Shown in pieces: positions 16,391 to 27,700 of a stretch of DNA of 64,000 nt. Numbering within the stretch: position 1 is the stretch's first letter; the number at the start of each line of letters is the position of its first letter. Under the pieces are notes generated by a model. The model searched no databases. It was not told where the DNA came from and was given only the letters and a program-made list of their open reading frames with translations. The stretch spans positions 25,699,135 to 25,763,134 of the forward strand of contig OX453283.1 of NCBI GenBank assembly GCA_949710005.1, read 5' to 3'. The stretch is from Ricordea florida (Eukaryota; Cnidaria; Anthozoa; Corallimorpharia; Ricordeidae). Both the position numbers and the translations under genes were made by a program.

Positions 16391-16744
16391 TTTTAATAAT
16401 ACTAAATCACAATGGCTTAAAAACCTTTCGCTCCCAAGATCTGAGTGGCAATTCTCTTGAATGAGTGCCATACAAACCTCTATTTACCAGTTGAAAGAAC
16501 TTGGTCTTAAATCAACTCATTAACCTCAGGTTGATCATGTGCCCAATTATCACCATTCATTTTCTCAGCGCTGTACTGATATTGAATTGAGAAGCTGTAT
16601 ATCGATCACATCTGGGAGTGAAAGGGGAAACTTACTGCTACAAAGATCAATCCACAACTACACAAACCACTATGTACTGAAATCCTAAAGAGAAATTGGA
16701 TGCTGATTAGAGTAGGGACTACACAGGTTAACAGAGAGACTCAC

Positions 16745-19700
16745 CTGTATTTCAGAGGAAGGTTGCGATGAACTTCCTGCTGCTTCATTATTATCATCAT
16801 CATCTTCTAAATCTTTAAGTTCTTGCTCTATTAGTTTTCTTGCTAATTTTACATTAGAATATTCATTGTAATGCTGCTTTCGTTTATCTTGAAAAGCCTT
16901 TGTATGCTCTGAAAAAAGGTAAAAAGAATGTTGAAGGACAACGCAGACCTTGGCACCTCGCAACAATACATGCAAAGAGAGACACAAAAACTGTCTTTCT
17001 TCCATTTGTTATTTGTAATGAACAGTGCTAAACTGTGGTACTGTTTGTTTGAATCCAGTATTGTTTTAACGTTTTCATCTGGGAATGAGACCATGTTGTA
17101 TGACCATTCTTTGTAAAGCTACTGAACAGTACTGTACTGTGGTACTGTTTGTTTTACTATACAGTGAGGTTCTACCTTTTTCATCTGTGGATCAAACCAT
17201 GCAGTGTGACCATTCTTTGTAAAGCTACTGAACAGTACTGTACTGTGGTACTGTTTGTTTTACTATACAGTGTGGTTCTAACGTTTTCCTCTGTGGATCA
17301 AACCATGCAGTGCAACCATTTTCATCTCTGAATAGATGGTGTACCTTTATGCTCTTCTGTTACATTTTCATTGTCATCTTCATCATCATCATCATCATCT
17401 GCAGCATTCTCTTCCCATGAATTGCGCCTGGGAGCATCTCTAATTCTGTGGATGATACGTGAGCCTTACACACTAGTTAGGAGAATTAAGATCACAAAAA
17501 ATCTGCAAGCTGCCAATAGGCCATTTTACAGTTTTGTCCTTAGGAACCTAGCCTTTGAATAGAAGTGAGGCTGGAGGTGACCTTGCTTGGTTACAAACCT
17601 CCCTGCCTTTCATGTGCAAATCATATCATCTACATATGAAGAACAGAAAGGTTTGTAACAAAACATGATCACCTGCAGCCTCGCTTCTATTCAAAGGCCA
17701 GGGTACTAAGCACACAACTGTAAAATGGTGTATTTGATCAATTCCTGCCTTTTGTTTCATTAACAATGTATTAACACTCTACTCTCAGAATAAGTAACCT
17801 TTTCATCACTCTTTGGAGTGAAAAAGATCTTAAACACAGTAAAAAAAACTCACTTATCATGCAAGTTTTCTGCATCAAGTTTTTCAGGATCTGCTTCATC
17901 ATCAGATATAGGATCTGCTGTTCCTTCTCCCTCTTCGCCATCAGGGTCTTTCCACCTGTTGTAGGGTGTCGGCGGTTCTTTGATCTTCATGTGGCCATAG
18001 TCCTTGTCAGGGGGGTGATGTGTCATCAGGATGTTCATTTCATCCCAGTGGATAGCAGAACTGCAAGACATGCAAAACCATTCCTCTCTGACACTTTTAA
18101 AAACCATTCTACATGTTGTTGTCCTTTTTAACAACATCTTTAAAACAAACAGTACCATAGTACAGTACTGTTCGGTAGCTTTCCAGTGAATGGTCACACT
18201 GCAGGGTTTAATACACAGATAAAAAGTTGGAGCCACACTGTATAGTAAAACAAACAGTACCATAGTACAGTACTGTTCAGTAGCTTTACAAAGAATGGTC
18301 ACACTGCATGGTTTGATCCACAGATAAAAAAGTTGGAGCCACACTGTATAGTAAAACAAACAGTACCACAGTACAGTGCTGTTCAGTAGCTTTCCAATGA
18401 ATGTTTACACTGCATGGTTTAATCCACAGATTAAAAAAATTACAACCACAGTGTATAGTAAAACAAACAGTACGACAGTACAGTACTGTTCAGTAGCTTT
18501 ACAAAGAATGGTCATAGTGCATGGTTTGATCCACTGATGGAAAAGTTAGAAGCACACTGTATAGTAAAACAAACAGTACCATAGTACAGTACTGTTCAGT
18601 AGCTTTACAAAGAATGGTCACACTGCATGGTTTGATCCACAGATAAAAAAGTTAGAATCACACTGTATAGTAAAACAAACAGTACCACAGTACAGTGCTG
18701 TTCAGTAGCTTTCCAATGAATGTTCACACTGCATGGTTTAATCCACAGTTAAAAAAAATTACAACCACAGTGTATAGTAAAACAAACAGTACCACAGTAC
18801 AGTAATGTTCAGTAGCTTTGCAAAGAATGGTCACAGTGCATGATTTGATCTGCCGATGGAAACGTTATAGCCATCCAGAAAACTTTAATAAAATAACCTT
18901 TTCTTACAGAATGGCAAATGAAAGTCACTTTGTTTTTTTTTTAGTGAATAAGCTTGAAACTGCAATCATTAAAAATTTCAGAGAATCTTTAATATCTAAT
19001 TTAATTGACAATAGAATGTAACATAAAACAATGATTGTCAGCATCAAATTAAATTTACTTCAGAAAAAACGGTTGCAGCTGTGAAATTAGAGTTTTGCTG
19101 TTGAGGACGAACAAGTCTAACTAAAAAAATTCATAAAATGAAAAGGGAATGTTCGCCTTCAAGAATCAAGAAATTAAATTTTCAGTGGAAAAGCACAATC
19201 ATTTGCACAAATTTACTTTCACAAAAATTGTAATAAAAATTAAATATATTTGTCACCTGAATTACAAGAAAAGTAAAGTTTCAGATTTTCAGTGCAGTAA
19301 TAATATTACAAGCCAGAGTGATCACAAATTTGATTAATTTACAGTAGAGTTCATAATGCAAACTGAAACAAACATGTTGCGGGAAATGCCACAAAACATA
19401 TTTAAAAAACCCCACTGTCATTGTACATACTGTATAAACAACTGAAACTCAGGGCTCAAAAGAGGACAAAAGCAGAATTAAAAATTTATAACTTGAATGC
19501 TGCATGAAAAGATCTCCAAAACAGCTTCCAAAAAAATTTCAATGATAAAATTTAATGTTTCACATCTTCTGAGCTAACAAAATGTCAAATCATTGTCAAT
19601 TAACAACTCTCACGTTCACCTATACTGTATTTATGAAGTAATCGGTTCTGCATATTTATATCAGTTTTCCTTTTAATTCAATTTTAACCTTACTTCTCCA

Positions 19701-20774
19701 AAGAATATCATTTTGGATTCTGCCCAAAAATGCATTCATGAGTAATATTTTAGTGTTGAAATTTTTTACTTCATCAAAACATACAGCAATGATGGAACGA
19801 ATGTCGATGTTCAGTATTGCTATAATCACATGCAAAATTCTTATTAACGCAAAACTGCGATAAAGAATAAACACAAAAAATTAGAGGCTGGAAGAATATT
19901 ACAGTTTCTTTGGCTGCTTTGTCATTTTAATGTTTTTAATTTCCTCTTTCACGCGTAACCATTCTATAAGTGTTCAGTAGGCCATGAAAACAAAATTCAC
20001 AAACGCTAACGAGTGAGCAAACTGAAAACGTGAAATACCAATAAAGTTTGGGAGTGAATTTGCGGCAACGTAATTCATACATTAACGATAAAAGCACGTA
20101 ATAAAAGTGCATGTATTTGTAAGAGCTTACATCCTTAAGGGACTTTCCGTTTTACAGCCAAACAAAAAGTTCAATCGAACATGTGCACGAAACTCTAAAT
20201 GAAATTAGGCAGAAAAAGTCGTTTCTACATTGAGGTACAAAATATGAAATGAATTTAGTTGTTCTAAGAATTCACTTGCAGTCCAACAACACCCTAAGAA
20301 ATCAATTGTCTTTTCGAGGATATTTTTAATTTAGTTCAGTGATAATGAGGTAGGACTAGTAGATGGGAACATCGTCGCCAGAACAACTTCAGAAGCATAT
20401 ATTTCGATCAACCACAAGAAAAAAGTTGCAGTCCATTTTGCGAGCTAAATTGAGCACTATTTTGTAAAGTTAAACTGAAATATAGCTTTATATTCGATCT
20501 AGGTTGGAAATCGTTTATTATTCTACAAAAACAGAGGAAAAATAATAAAAAATTCCACGCAGAGAAAGATGAATCGCGCGTGCCGAGGATCAGGCCTGAA
20601 AACGTGACTCCAGAAAAGACACTCGCTCTCACGAAATAATGATTCTACAACGCTGTGAAATATCTCGAAACAAACTTTATCAATATTATGATCAACTTAC
20701 TGGTGTTTGTCCTCTGATTTGTGCTTTAAAATTCCTCTTTTCGCCTTACTCGTTTCTTCGTGCTCGGAATCCAT
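16745..20774 (-). CDS. PPP1R2: Protein phosphatase 1 regulatory inhibitor subunit 2 (inhibitor-2)
   Basis: Binds and regulates the PP1 catalytic subunit. Coding exons (minus): 20,774-20,701; 18,060-17,854; 17,445-17,345; 16,908-16,745. All junctions have GT/AG sites and the reading phase is kept through 182 codons. Family marks seen: RGILK (residues ~13-17), HWDEMNIL (~29-36), PPTPYN with the conserved regulatory Thr at ~56 (the GSK3 site in vertebrates), and [19 protein letters not shown] (~136-154), the helix that occupies the PP1 active site. An acidic DDDDDDEDD run is at the end of exon 3. A short last exon or read-through to a stop at 16,685 would finish the protein; I could not choose. 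Introns 1 and 3 carry the ~108 bp minisatellite. Confidence 0.92.
17100..17335 (+). repeat. ~108 bp minisatellite, PPP1R2 intron 3
   Basis: About two units, with the core GAACAGTACTGTACTGTGGTACTG then TTTTACTATACAGTG and GGATCAAACCATGCAGTG. Same unit as the arrays at 18,135 and 27,312. Confidence 0.85.
18135..18860 (-). repeat. ~108 bp minisatellite, PPP1R2 intron 1, largest array
   Basis: About seven units of the same sequence in reverse orientation, starting near 18,143, 18,252, 18,357, 18,467, 18,575, 18,682 and 18,785. Each unit has the partly palindromic core CAGTACTGTTC. The array starts about 75 bp upstream of exon 2. Confidence 0.9.
18861..20700. other. PPP1R2 intron 1, remainder
   Basis: AT-rich intron sequence. 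No coding, RNA or clear transposon feature is recognised; short open frames here lack support. Confidence 0.6.
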
Positions 20775-22040
20775 CGCTAAAGTTTTCTTTATCAACAAGG
20801 TGACTTTTACACCAGATCTCTCGCGAGATAGCGTCTTCGATCGTTTCAGTCTTTCCTCGGCCGCCTCGAATAGGCAATCTTTCGCATATTATCATAATAC
20901 TTTCCTTTTTTGTTTATTTTATTTCATTTGATATCTTTCATGCCTTGTTCGGGAATTTTTAGTGCCTACAAATTATTTCCAGATAACTTCTTCGTATACG
21001 ACAAATATGACTCAAAATTTGCCATCTTTTGCACTTCCTCACAATTAGGCAGTGCTCGGCTTGGTGATTCGGGCACTTTCGGGAATCTCCGGAATAACTT
21101 CGGAAAACGCCGTCAATGTTCTGAAATCCCATAAATGAATAGAGCACTCAACAAATGGCGGCCGATTTATTATTCTTTTATTTTATTCCAACAATCACAT
21201 TGCTGTACATCATCAACTGACAAACCACAACATTGACTGGGACTCTGCTCATTGCTTAACGACCTTAACCTACAGTACAAACTATTTTCAACGACTGACT
21301 CTGGAAAGTGGTACACCAACCTGGAACAAAACACCTCTTAACAGATGTCAACAACTACCGGCGCCTTACAAACGACTTATCCATGATGAAAACATATTAA
21401 CTATGATGGAAACAAAACCGGCAAACGGACTTCTAACAGACCGACATAATTACGCGGGATGACGTAGTCAGCCAGCGTATAAAATTCGGTAGCGCATTCC
21501 TTTCGTCGTCTTGGGAGTCAAAAATTGCCTTGTTTTTTAACTTTCCCGTATCCCGAGCCCGTCCCGAAAAAATTGTGTGATTTTTATTGGCTGTAACTCC
21601 GAATCACGTGCAAGTCAGGTTGGATTGCACCATGGATATCCATGTTCGCACAATCAGCAAAAGAACATACTGCGTCAGCAATTTTAAACCAACACATCCC
21701 GCGTAACGCCTTCAGGCGTCTTCTTGTTTGACTAAATATAGACGGACCTAAAACCGATCTATTTGACAAATAGACGGTTCGAAACTGACCAATGACTGGT
21801 AACCTTGAAACTTTATACGAGTCTTTCAGCCAATACCATCATGGCTTAACTGACCAATATAGGATATCCGCACTACAACATCTCTTCGCAACTTCAAGAG
21901 AAGAATTGATAAATGGCTCTCTGTATCGGACTCCCACACGGCAAATATGTAAACCAGTAAATAGAAAATTATACTTAAGATGAATTTCTTCATTTTCTAT
22001 TGTTATACTGATATTTTTACCGTGTTTTAAATAAAGATTT
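20775..22040. other. PPP1R2 upstream region and truncated retroelement end
   Basis: 20,775-21,150 is the probable PPP1R2 promoter and 5' UTR, with a raised CpG content. From about 21,590 to 22,040 the sequence ends in TTTAAATAAAGATTT followed by (CATT)n, as in the 3' ends of non-LTR retrotransposons. No intact frame is left. Confidence 0.4.
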
Positions 22041-22071
22041 CATTCATTCATTCATTCATTCATTCATTCAC
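22041..22071. repeat. (CATT)n microsatellite, likely retrotransposon tail
   Basis: About eight CATT units directly after an AATAAAG-containing AT-rich end. Confidence 0.85.
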
Positions 22072-22110
22072 GTTTAAAAGACCAGACTTATAACATCATC
22101 GTCTAACAAA

Positions 22111-22160
22111 CACTATTCACTTGACTCTGAAGATGACTTCCGCTCAGGTTGTCGAAACGT
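22111..22160 (+). ncRNA. Hammerhead-like motif of a Penelope-type retroelement end
   Basis: Reads CTGAAGA-T-GAC...GTC-GAAACGTC. The three-part layout (CUGANGA, a stem, GAAA) recalls the hammerhead cores known in Penelope-like element ends, with one extra base before stem II. Two other loci in this window share the layout with different, compensated stems. Confidence 0.4.
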
Positions 22161-22729
22161 CAATCACCAACAACAGTTCTTTTCAGAACTACCCTCACCC
22201 GGACGATCAAAGTATCATGAACTATACTGATACTCCTGGGTTCAAACCATTTCCTATGTCATTATTCTTTTGCCTGTATTCTAATTAGACCCACTGGCAT
22301 GGCTCATTATGGAATAAAAATTAAATTGAATTTTGCACATCCGTAGCGAGGTCAGTAAGGCTCATAACCATGAAAGCAAAACCATTTTTTCTTTGGCTGC
22401 CATCATGAAAGAGGTCTATGAATGAAACACAAAAAAGTCGGTGGACTTCAAGTCTACAATTTATTTCCCCTTAGGAAAAGAGGGTAGGTGGAAACTAAAA
22501 GAATTCCGTAAAAAAAACAACAACAACAAAAAAAAACGTAAATGGATAAATAAATAAACCAATATAAGATTAGTTCCACTGATAAAGGAAAGACAGAAAC
22601 TGCAATAAATAACTAATATAAGTAAAGGCAGGGTTAAGGAATGCAAGTTACGAATATGAAAAAAGGCATGAAAGAGAAAAAGGAGCACGACAAAAATGGG
22701 AGCTGTGAGCTGTGTGCCTCTCTCCCAGA

Positions 22730-23418
22730 ATGCCGAGACGACTGCGGAAACTGAATGGCGCACCATTTGTGGTGGATTCCCAAGCTGTGGGGGGACCCGC
22801 CCGACCTAGTGCCCAACAGCTTGCAGCTCAGCAGGCTGCTGCCATACAGAGGAGAGACGAGAAATTGGAGACTAGGAGACAGGCAGGCAGGAGGGTCTCT
22901 AGGAGCCAGAGGAGGATTGCAGAAGCTAGAGCGTTTGTCAGGCAGGAGCTGGTGTCTTCTATTGAGCGCAGGACTGAGGGGTACTAGCAAAGACAAGGAG
23001 AACGAAGACTCCAGAATGTCATAAGGAGACAACAGAGGGAAGAGCACATTAGGGCCGTGCGGGAGAATGTGAGTGTATTATTCTGCTCTTATACCTGAAG
23101 ACGGTATGTAACTGAGATTTAAAAGATACTCTTTGGTGCTGAAGCTAAGAAACTAAGGATGCACACGGAGGTTTGGGTTCCTATGGCAAGGACACACTCT
23201 ATTCTTGTCTCTTTATTTCTTGAGAGCATATTGCCAATTCAATTTTGCAGGTGGAGCGCGCGCAAAGAAGAGAACAGGAAGCTGGTCTGGCTTATCTTTA
23301 TGGAATGGAGGGAGACGACACATTTCAGACTTCTGCCAGCAATGAGGATGCCTTGGACGAGGAAAGTCACAATGGGGACCCCTCGCTCTCTGGTTGGGAC
23401 GAGTTCTTTGGCACCTAG
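22730..23418 (+). pseudogene. Two-exon gene of unknown function with one internal TAG
   Basis: Exon A (22,730-23,068, 113 codons) and exon B (23,251-23,418, ending TAG) join in phase through a GTGAGT donor and a TTTTGCAG acceptor. The product is Arg/Gln/Ala-rich (MPRRLRKLNGAPFVVDSQAV at the start) and probably helical, with an acidic end (DALDEESHNGDPSLSGWDEF). One TAG at 22,985-22,987 breaks exon A; the same frame continues as an Arg/Gln-rich helix after it. It is more GC-rich than its surroundings. It could be a recent pseudogene, a domesticated transposon part, or a sequence error. I do not recognise the family. Confidence 0.5.
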
Positions 23419-24002
23419 ACGTTCTCAACAGACACGCACTTGATAGCTGCCATTTAAGGACATTTGCACACTTTCATCTATTTTGCGAATAGCTGATTGG
23501 TCCTGATGGCTTATCGTGACATGCGCTGTTTCGACATTATTTGCGCCCGTCTCAACAAGAATTCAACAGCCGTTTTGTCGATATCTTATTTTTTTTTTTG
23601 CACAGTATTTGTTTTTAAACGTAATTTCGCAGTTGTTTTGCTATTAGAGATGAAGAGAATTTCATCTAGTTTGTCGTTTTGTAGCTATTAGTCGAGCAGA
23701 CGTGTTGTGTTGCTAATTTTTGAGCGCGTCTTATACAGGACGTCACAGCTGTTTGTGTTTGTAATTTTGTCACAATATTTACTACTTTTAAGTACAATTT
23801 CGCGTCTGTTTTTCTATGATTTGTAAACTCCCTTTAACTATAACTCTTTTATTATTGTTGAGTGATGAATGAAACAACAGTAAAACCAACTGACTGGGAA
23901 ATAGTTGCTGCCTTATTTTTACCCCAAAGGGTATTGCAATATTTCCTTTTCTGATCATTTTGGATTTTGTTCCCCAAAAGTTACCACAGCAGGCCCATCC
24001 TT

Positions 24003-24045
24003 TTTATGGAACACCCCCTCCCCCCCCCCCCCTCCCCCACTCGGG
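24003..24045. repeat. Poly-C tract
   Basis: A C-rich run of about 35 bases with a few T. Low complexity; also a likely assembly weak point. Confidence 0.8.
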
Positions 24046-24377
24046 GGATGAAGAAATAAAAGTACAAAAACAAAACTTATTTCTTTATTATATTTTTCTC
24101 TACTCTTCAAACAAAGCATTTTTCCTGGCTAGAGCTAACCAGTGGTATTGTTAAATAGTTTCGTATCTGCAGAACTCGACATTTTTGGATGCACCGCGAT
24201 TTACAATGACAACACATCTCGGGGGAAATAAGCAAGAAACATCTCAATAATTTTGAAGCTTTAGCTTTATCCTACGCAGGCGTAACCATTAAAGTCCAGG
24301 TTGAAGGCATTGGCGTCAAACGCGAGATATCCGCATCACTGACCGTGCATGTTTGGACAAGTTCCATTTCCCTGGGA

Positions 24378-24530
24378 TGACTGTGGCAATCCGAGTATTA
24401 AAATAGGTTTGTTTTTTTTTTTTTACTGGGATGCCTGTGGCAATCCCAGTCTTAAATTGGCTTGGTTTTTTTTACTGGGATGCCTGTGGCAATTCCAGTA
24501 TTAAAATGGTTGTTTTTTTTTCCCTGTTTG
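24378..24530 (+). repeat. ~60 bp tandem repeat, three units
   Basis: Three units with the core CTGGGATGCCTGTGGCAAT, then CCAGTATTAAAATGG and a T run. The core contains the inverted pair CTGGGAT/ATCCCAG. Confidence 0.8.
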
Positions 24531-24755
24531 CTCCAGCTAGAAAATTGCAATATTGCGCAAGATTGCCTATGTAAGGGTTAACAATGACGTCACCCGCGTA
24601 TGACTCAAGGTTTGACTCTGGAAGTGAAAGGGTTTAAAGTTAGAATCACAGTTTTAACTGTTACCATTCGCTAAAATCTGCTCCTATTTAAATTTCCTCT
24701 TAATATTACTATTATCATTATTACTATTATTATTGCTGAGTTATTAAACTATTAT

Positions 24756-27700
24756 TTAAATAACTCCTTTCTTTTTGCCAACATCAATAAACGCTTCCAC
24801 GCAACGTTCAATTTCCTCTGTGCTGTGAGCCGCGGAGATCTGGACACGAATCCGAGCTTTGTCTGCAACAGGACAAGGAACATATTTAGAGTTCAAACAG
24901 GAGCCCATTACCAGGAGTGTTCCTATGTGCTGAGTGAGCACAGTAGCAAATGAGGCTATTTTTAAACTGTCTTCTGCTTACCTTTAGGAACAACGGGGAA
25001 CGTGAATCCGATCACGTAAATTCCGCGCTCTGTAAAAAAAAAAAACAAAAAAACAACGGTTTTAACATACTTTTTTTTTTTTTAATTTTTTAATTTTTTA
25101 TTTTTTTTTTAATTTTTTTTTTTTTAACGAGGACTAGTGAGCAGCACAAAGGAGAACTTTGTAGTTGTAACTGTCAGTTTTAATTCCGACGCGTTTCGTC
25201 TTAAACGGAGACTTCTTCAGGGAATGAATGTTACAACTTTGGATAGCATATATATACATAAAATAACGCTACGTAATACACACGTGTTAGCGTGAAACTT
25301 CCCGTGGGAATGACTAATAGCATATACATGCTGTAGGCGTATGTTACGAAAAACGCTTAAATTGTGGAATTGCGTGTTTTATATTTTGGGGGCCATACGA
25401 TTAGCGCTAATCGTATGGCCCCCAAAATATATATATAAAAAAAAACAACGGTTTTAACATACTTTGTCGAATTTTCTCGCCTGGGTGAACCCAAAGTTTC
25501 CAACCTGAGCGAAAGTCATTCTCCAAGTCAAAAGAGTTGCGCGTTGTCAGGTGGTGGTATTTACCTGTGTCCATCGTTGTGATTGGTTGTTTAACAGTTT
25601 AACATGAGTAACGGTTAATAAAGCCATGATGTGATTGGCTGTTAGAATTCAAACTATTATGGTCAGTAAAGTTATCCCAAGAAGGACCTCCCGGTAGGTG
25701 AATCACATATATATCCTAAGAACTGATTTCGGTGGATATTTAAACTGATTTCATGAAATATTGCATGCGTTGCCTTGCGCATATTATGTGGCAATGCGTT
25801 GCATATTTTACACCCAGTCAAGTTGCGTCAGCGCATGACTATCCGCAACTTACACTCGGCCTTCACCGATTCTTCCACAACCGTTTCATCCACGAGTTGG
25901 GTCGCGCGTGTCCTAGCGCGTGTTCCTACGCGAGTGTTTGCGTGGACGTTTGAGTTCTATAGTACAACTTACCTAACATTTCATCAGCAAACTCAACCGC
26001 TAACCGAGCTTCTCCCAACATCACTGGTACAATAGGATGACCATCCCCCTGCAGAGAATAAGATCAGCAAAAATGGACTAGCTTCACTTCCGATTCTTTA
26101 ACAAGAGAAAACAAGGAAAGACAACATAACCCCGTCTGATATGATAAGGGGACAGAATATATTTTTAGCGCTCTACCAACTGAGCTAAACGGTCAGCGGT
26201 ATGTACCTCAATCCAATGCAGTGTTTCCATTATAGCGCTATGTGAATTATAGCACTGTAGCCACAGGAGACCCACAGGAGACCCACACCTGAAACTATTT
26301 ATTACTCTTACCTGGGTTACCCCCCAGCATTATATCGCCGGTACCTATTTATACACCTGGGTGGAGAGAGACAGTGTGGAATTGAGCTTCTTGTATAAAG
26401 AAACAACATAGTGCCATCACCAGGGCTCGAACTCTGGATCTCTTGCACGGAAGTCCAACACGCTAACCACTACACTACTGTGTCTCCACATGTTACGCCA
26501 ATGCTTACAATGATATTAAAACCCGCAGCCGTCATTCTTGTTCTAAACAGCGTTGTATTTTCTGCAACTTTCTTGATAAGTTCAGACCCATTCATCAGCA
26601 AATCAAATACCTAAAGATAAAAAAAAGGTTATGAGGATTTTAATAAAAAGGGATGTTTGTCATAAAACTAAACTAAGTGTAGAAATACAAAATGCCAAGC
26701 CGTTATTCATTAGGAAGCTTAAACAAACCAGACCACGACGACGGCAACAGTGTAAAAATGAACTTGTTTTTCTGCTGTACTAGGTGACAGATTCTTTTTC
26801 ATTTTGTTTCCAAATTTCTTTCAAACTTAAGAATTTTGCAAATTCACCGTTCTTCTTTCTTCGCATTTTTTTCTTTGTATGCTCTAATCTTCTAGAACAC
26901 TTAAGGAATAGTCATTTCCCGTTGTTGTTTGGCCGAGGATCGGCAAAGCAACCTTACAGACTGTATTTCACATGCGCAATTTCATTGTGCCGCTCATAAA
27001 CGCTATTGTTTGGTGCCGTCCTGGTCGACGTCTTCGTCATGGTCCTGTTTTGACTAAGCACATTTTCCGGAGAAAATTTCAACGGAAATTGTTGCATTCA
27101 AAGGAGAACTGCATGAAAGGACACACTTCACCAAGCTCTCAAGTTACAAGTAAACTGCTATTATGGGCCTCAATTGTTGTCACCTTGATGGCCCCGCCCA
27201 CCACAGGGGGAGGCAGCGTATTGGAGAAAAGATAAGGTCGAGACTTCTGACGTAGCAACTGAATAAGCTGCTTTGGTCCTGTAGTATAACCACCTGAGAA
27301 CACAAAAAAAAACTATTGAACAGTACTGTACTGTTGTACTGTTAATATACAGTGTGGTTCTAACGTTTTCATCTGTGTATCAAACCATGTGTGACCATTC
27401 TTTGTAAAGCTACTGGACAGTACTGTACTGTGGTACTGTTTGTTTTATCATACAGTGTGGTTCTATCTTTTTCATCTGTGGATCAAACCATGCAGTGTGA
27501 CTATTCTTTGGAAAGCTACTGAACAGTACTGTACTGTGGTACTGTTTGTTTTACTGTACAGTGTGGTTCTAACTTTTTCATACGTGGATCAAACCATGCA
27601 GAGTGACCATTCTTTGGAAAGCTACTAAACTATAATTCACATTTTCTGACCTGCACCTCCACCCATTGCTTTTCCAAGGGTTGAGTTAATGATATCCACT

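Larger units (their letters stand above)
25047..25463 (-). mobile_element. Short retroelement insertion with ~27 bp target duplication
   Basis: The sequence AACAACGGTTTTAACATACTTT with its A-run prefix occurs at 25,047-25,073 and again at about 25,437-25,463. The ~365 bp between starts with a long T run (a poly-A tail if read on the minus strand), contains a Penelope-like hammerhead-type motif, and ends in a perfect palindrome. It sits about 18 bp upstream of the acceptor of GCAT exon 11 (25,029). A poly-A tail and long duplication point to target-primed reverse transcription. Confidence 0.65.

Noticed and set aside
17104-18860. CRISPR-like array
   Set aside because: Units are contiguous minisatellite copies with no unique spacers, in animal introns.
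22461-23047. Minus-strand frames of 101 and 137 residues
   Set aside because: Shadows of the plus-strand two-exon sequence and of low-complexity sequence.
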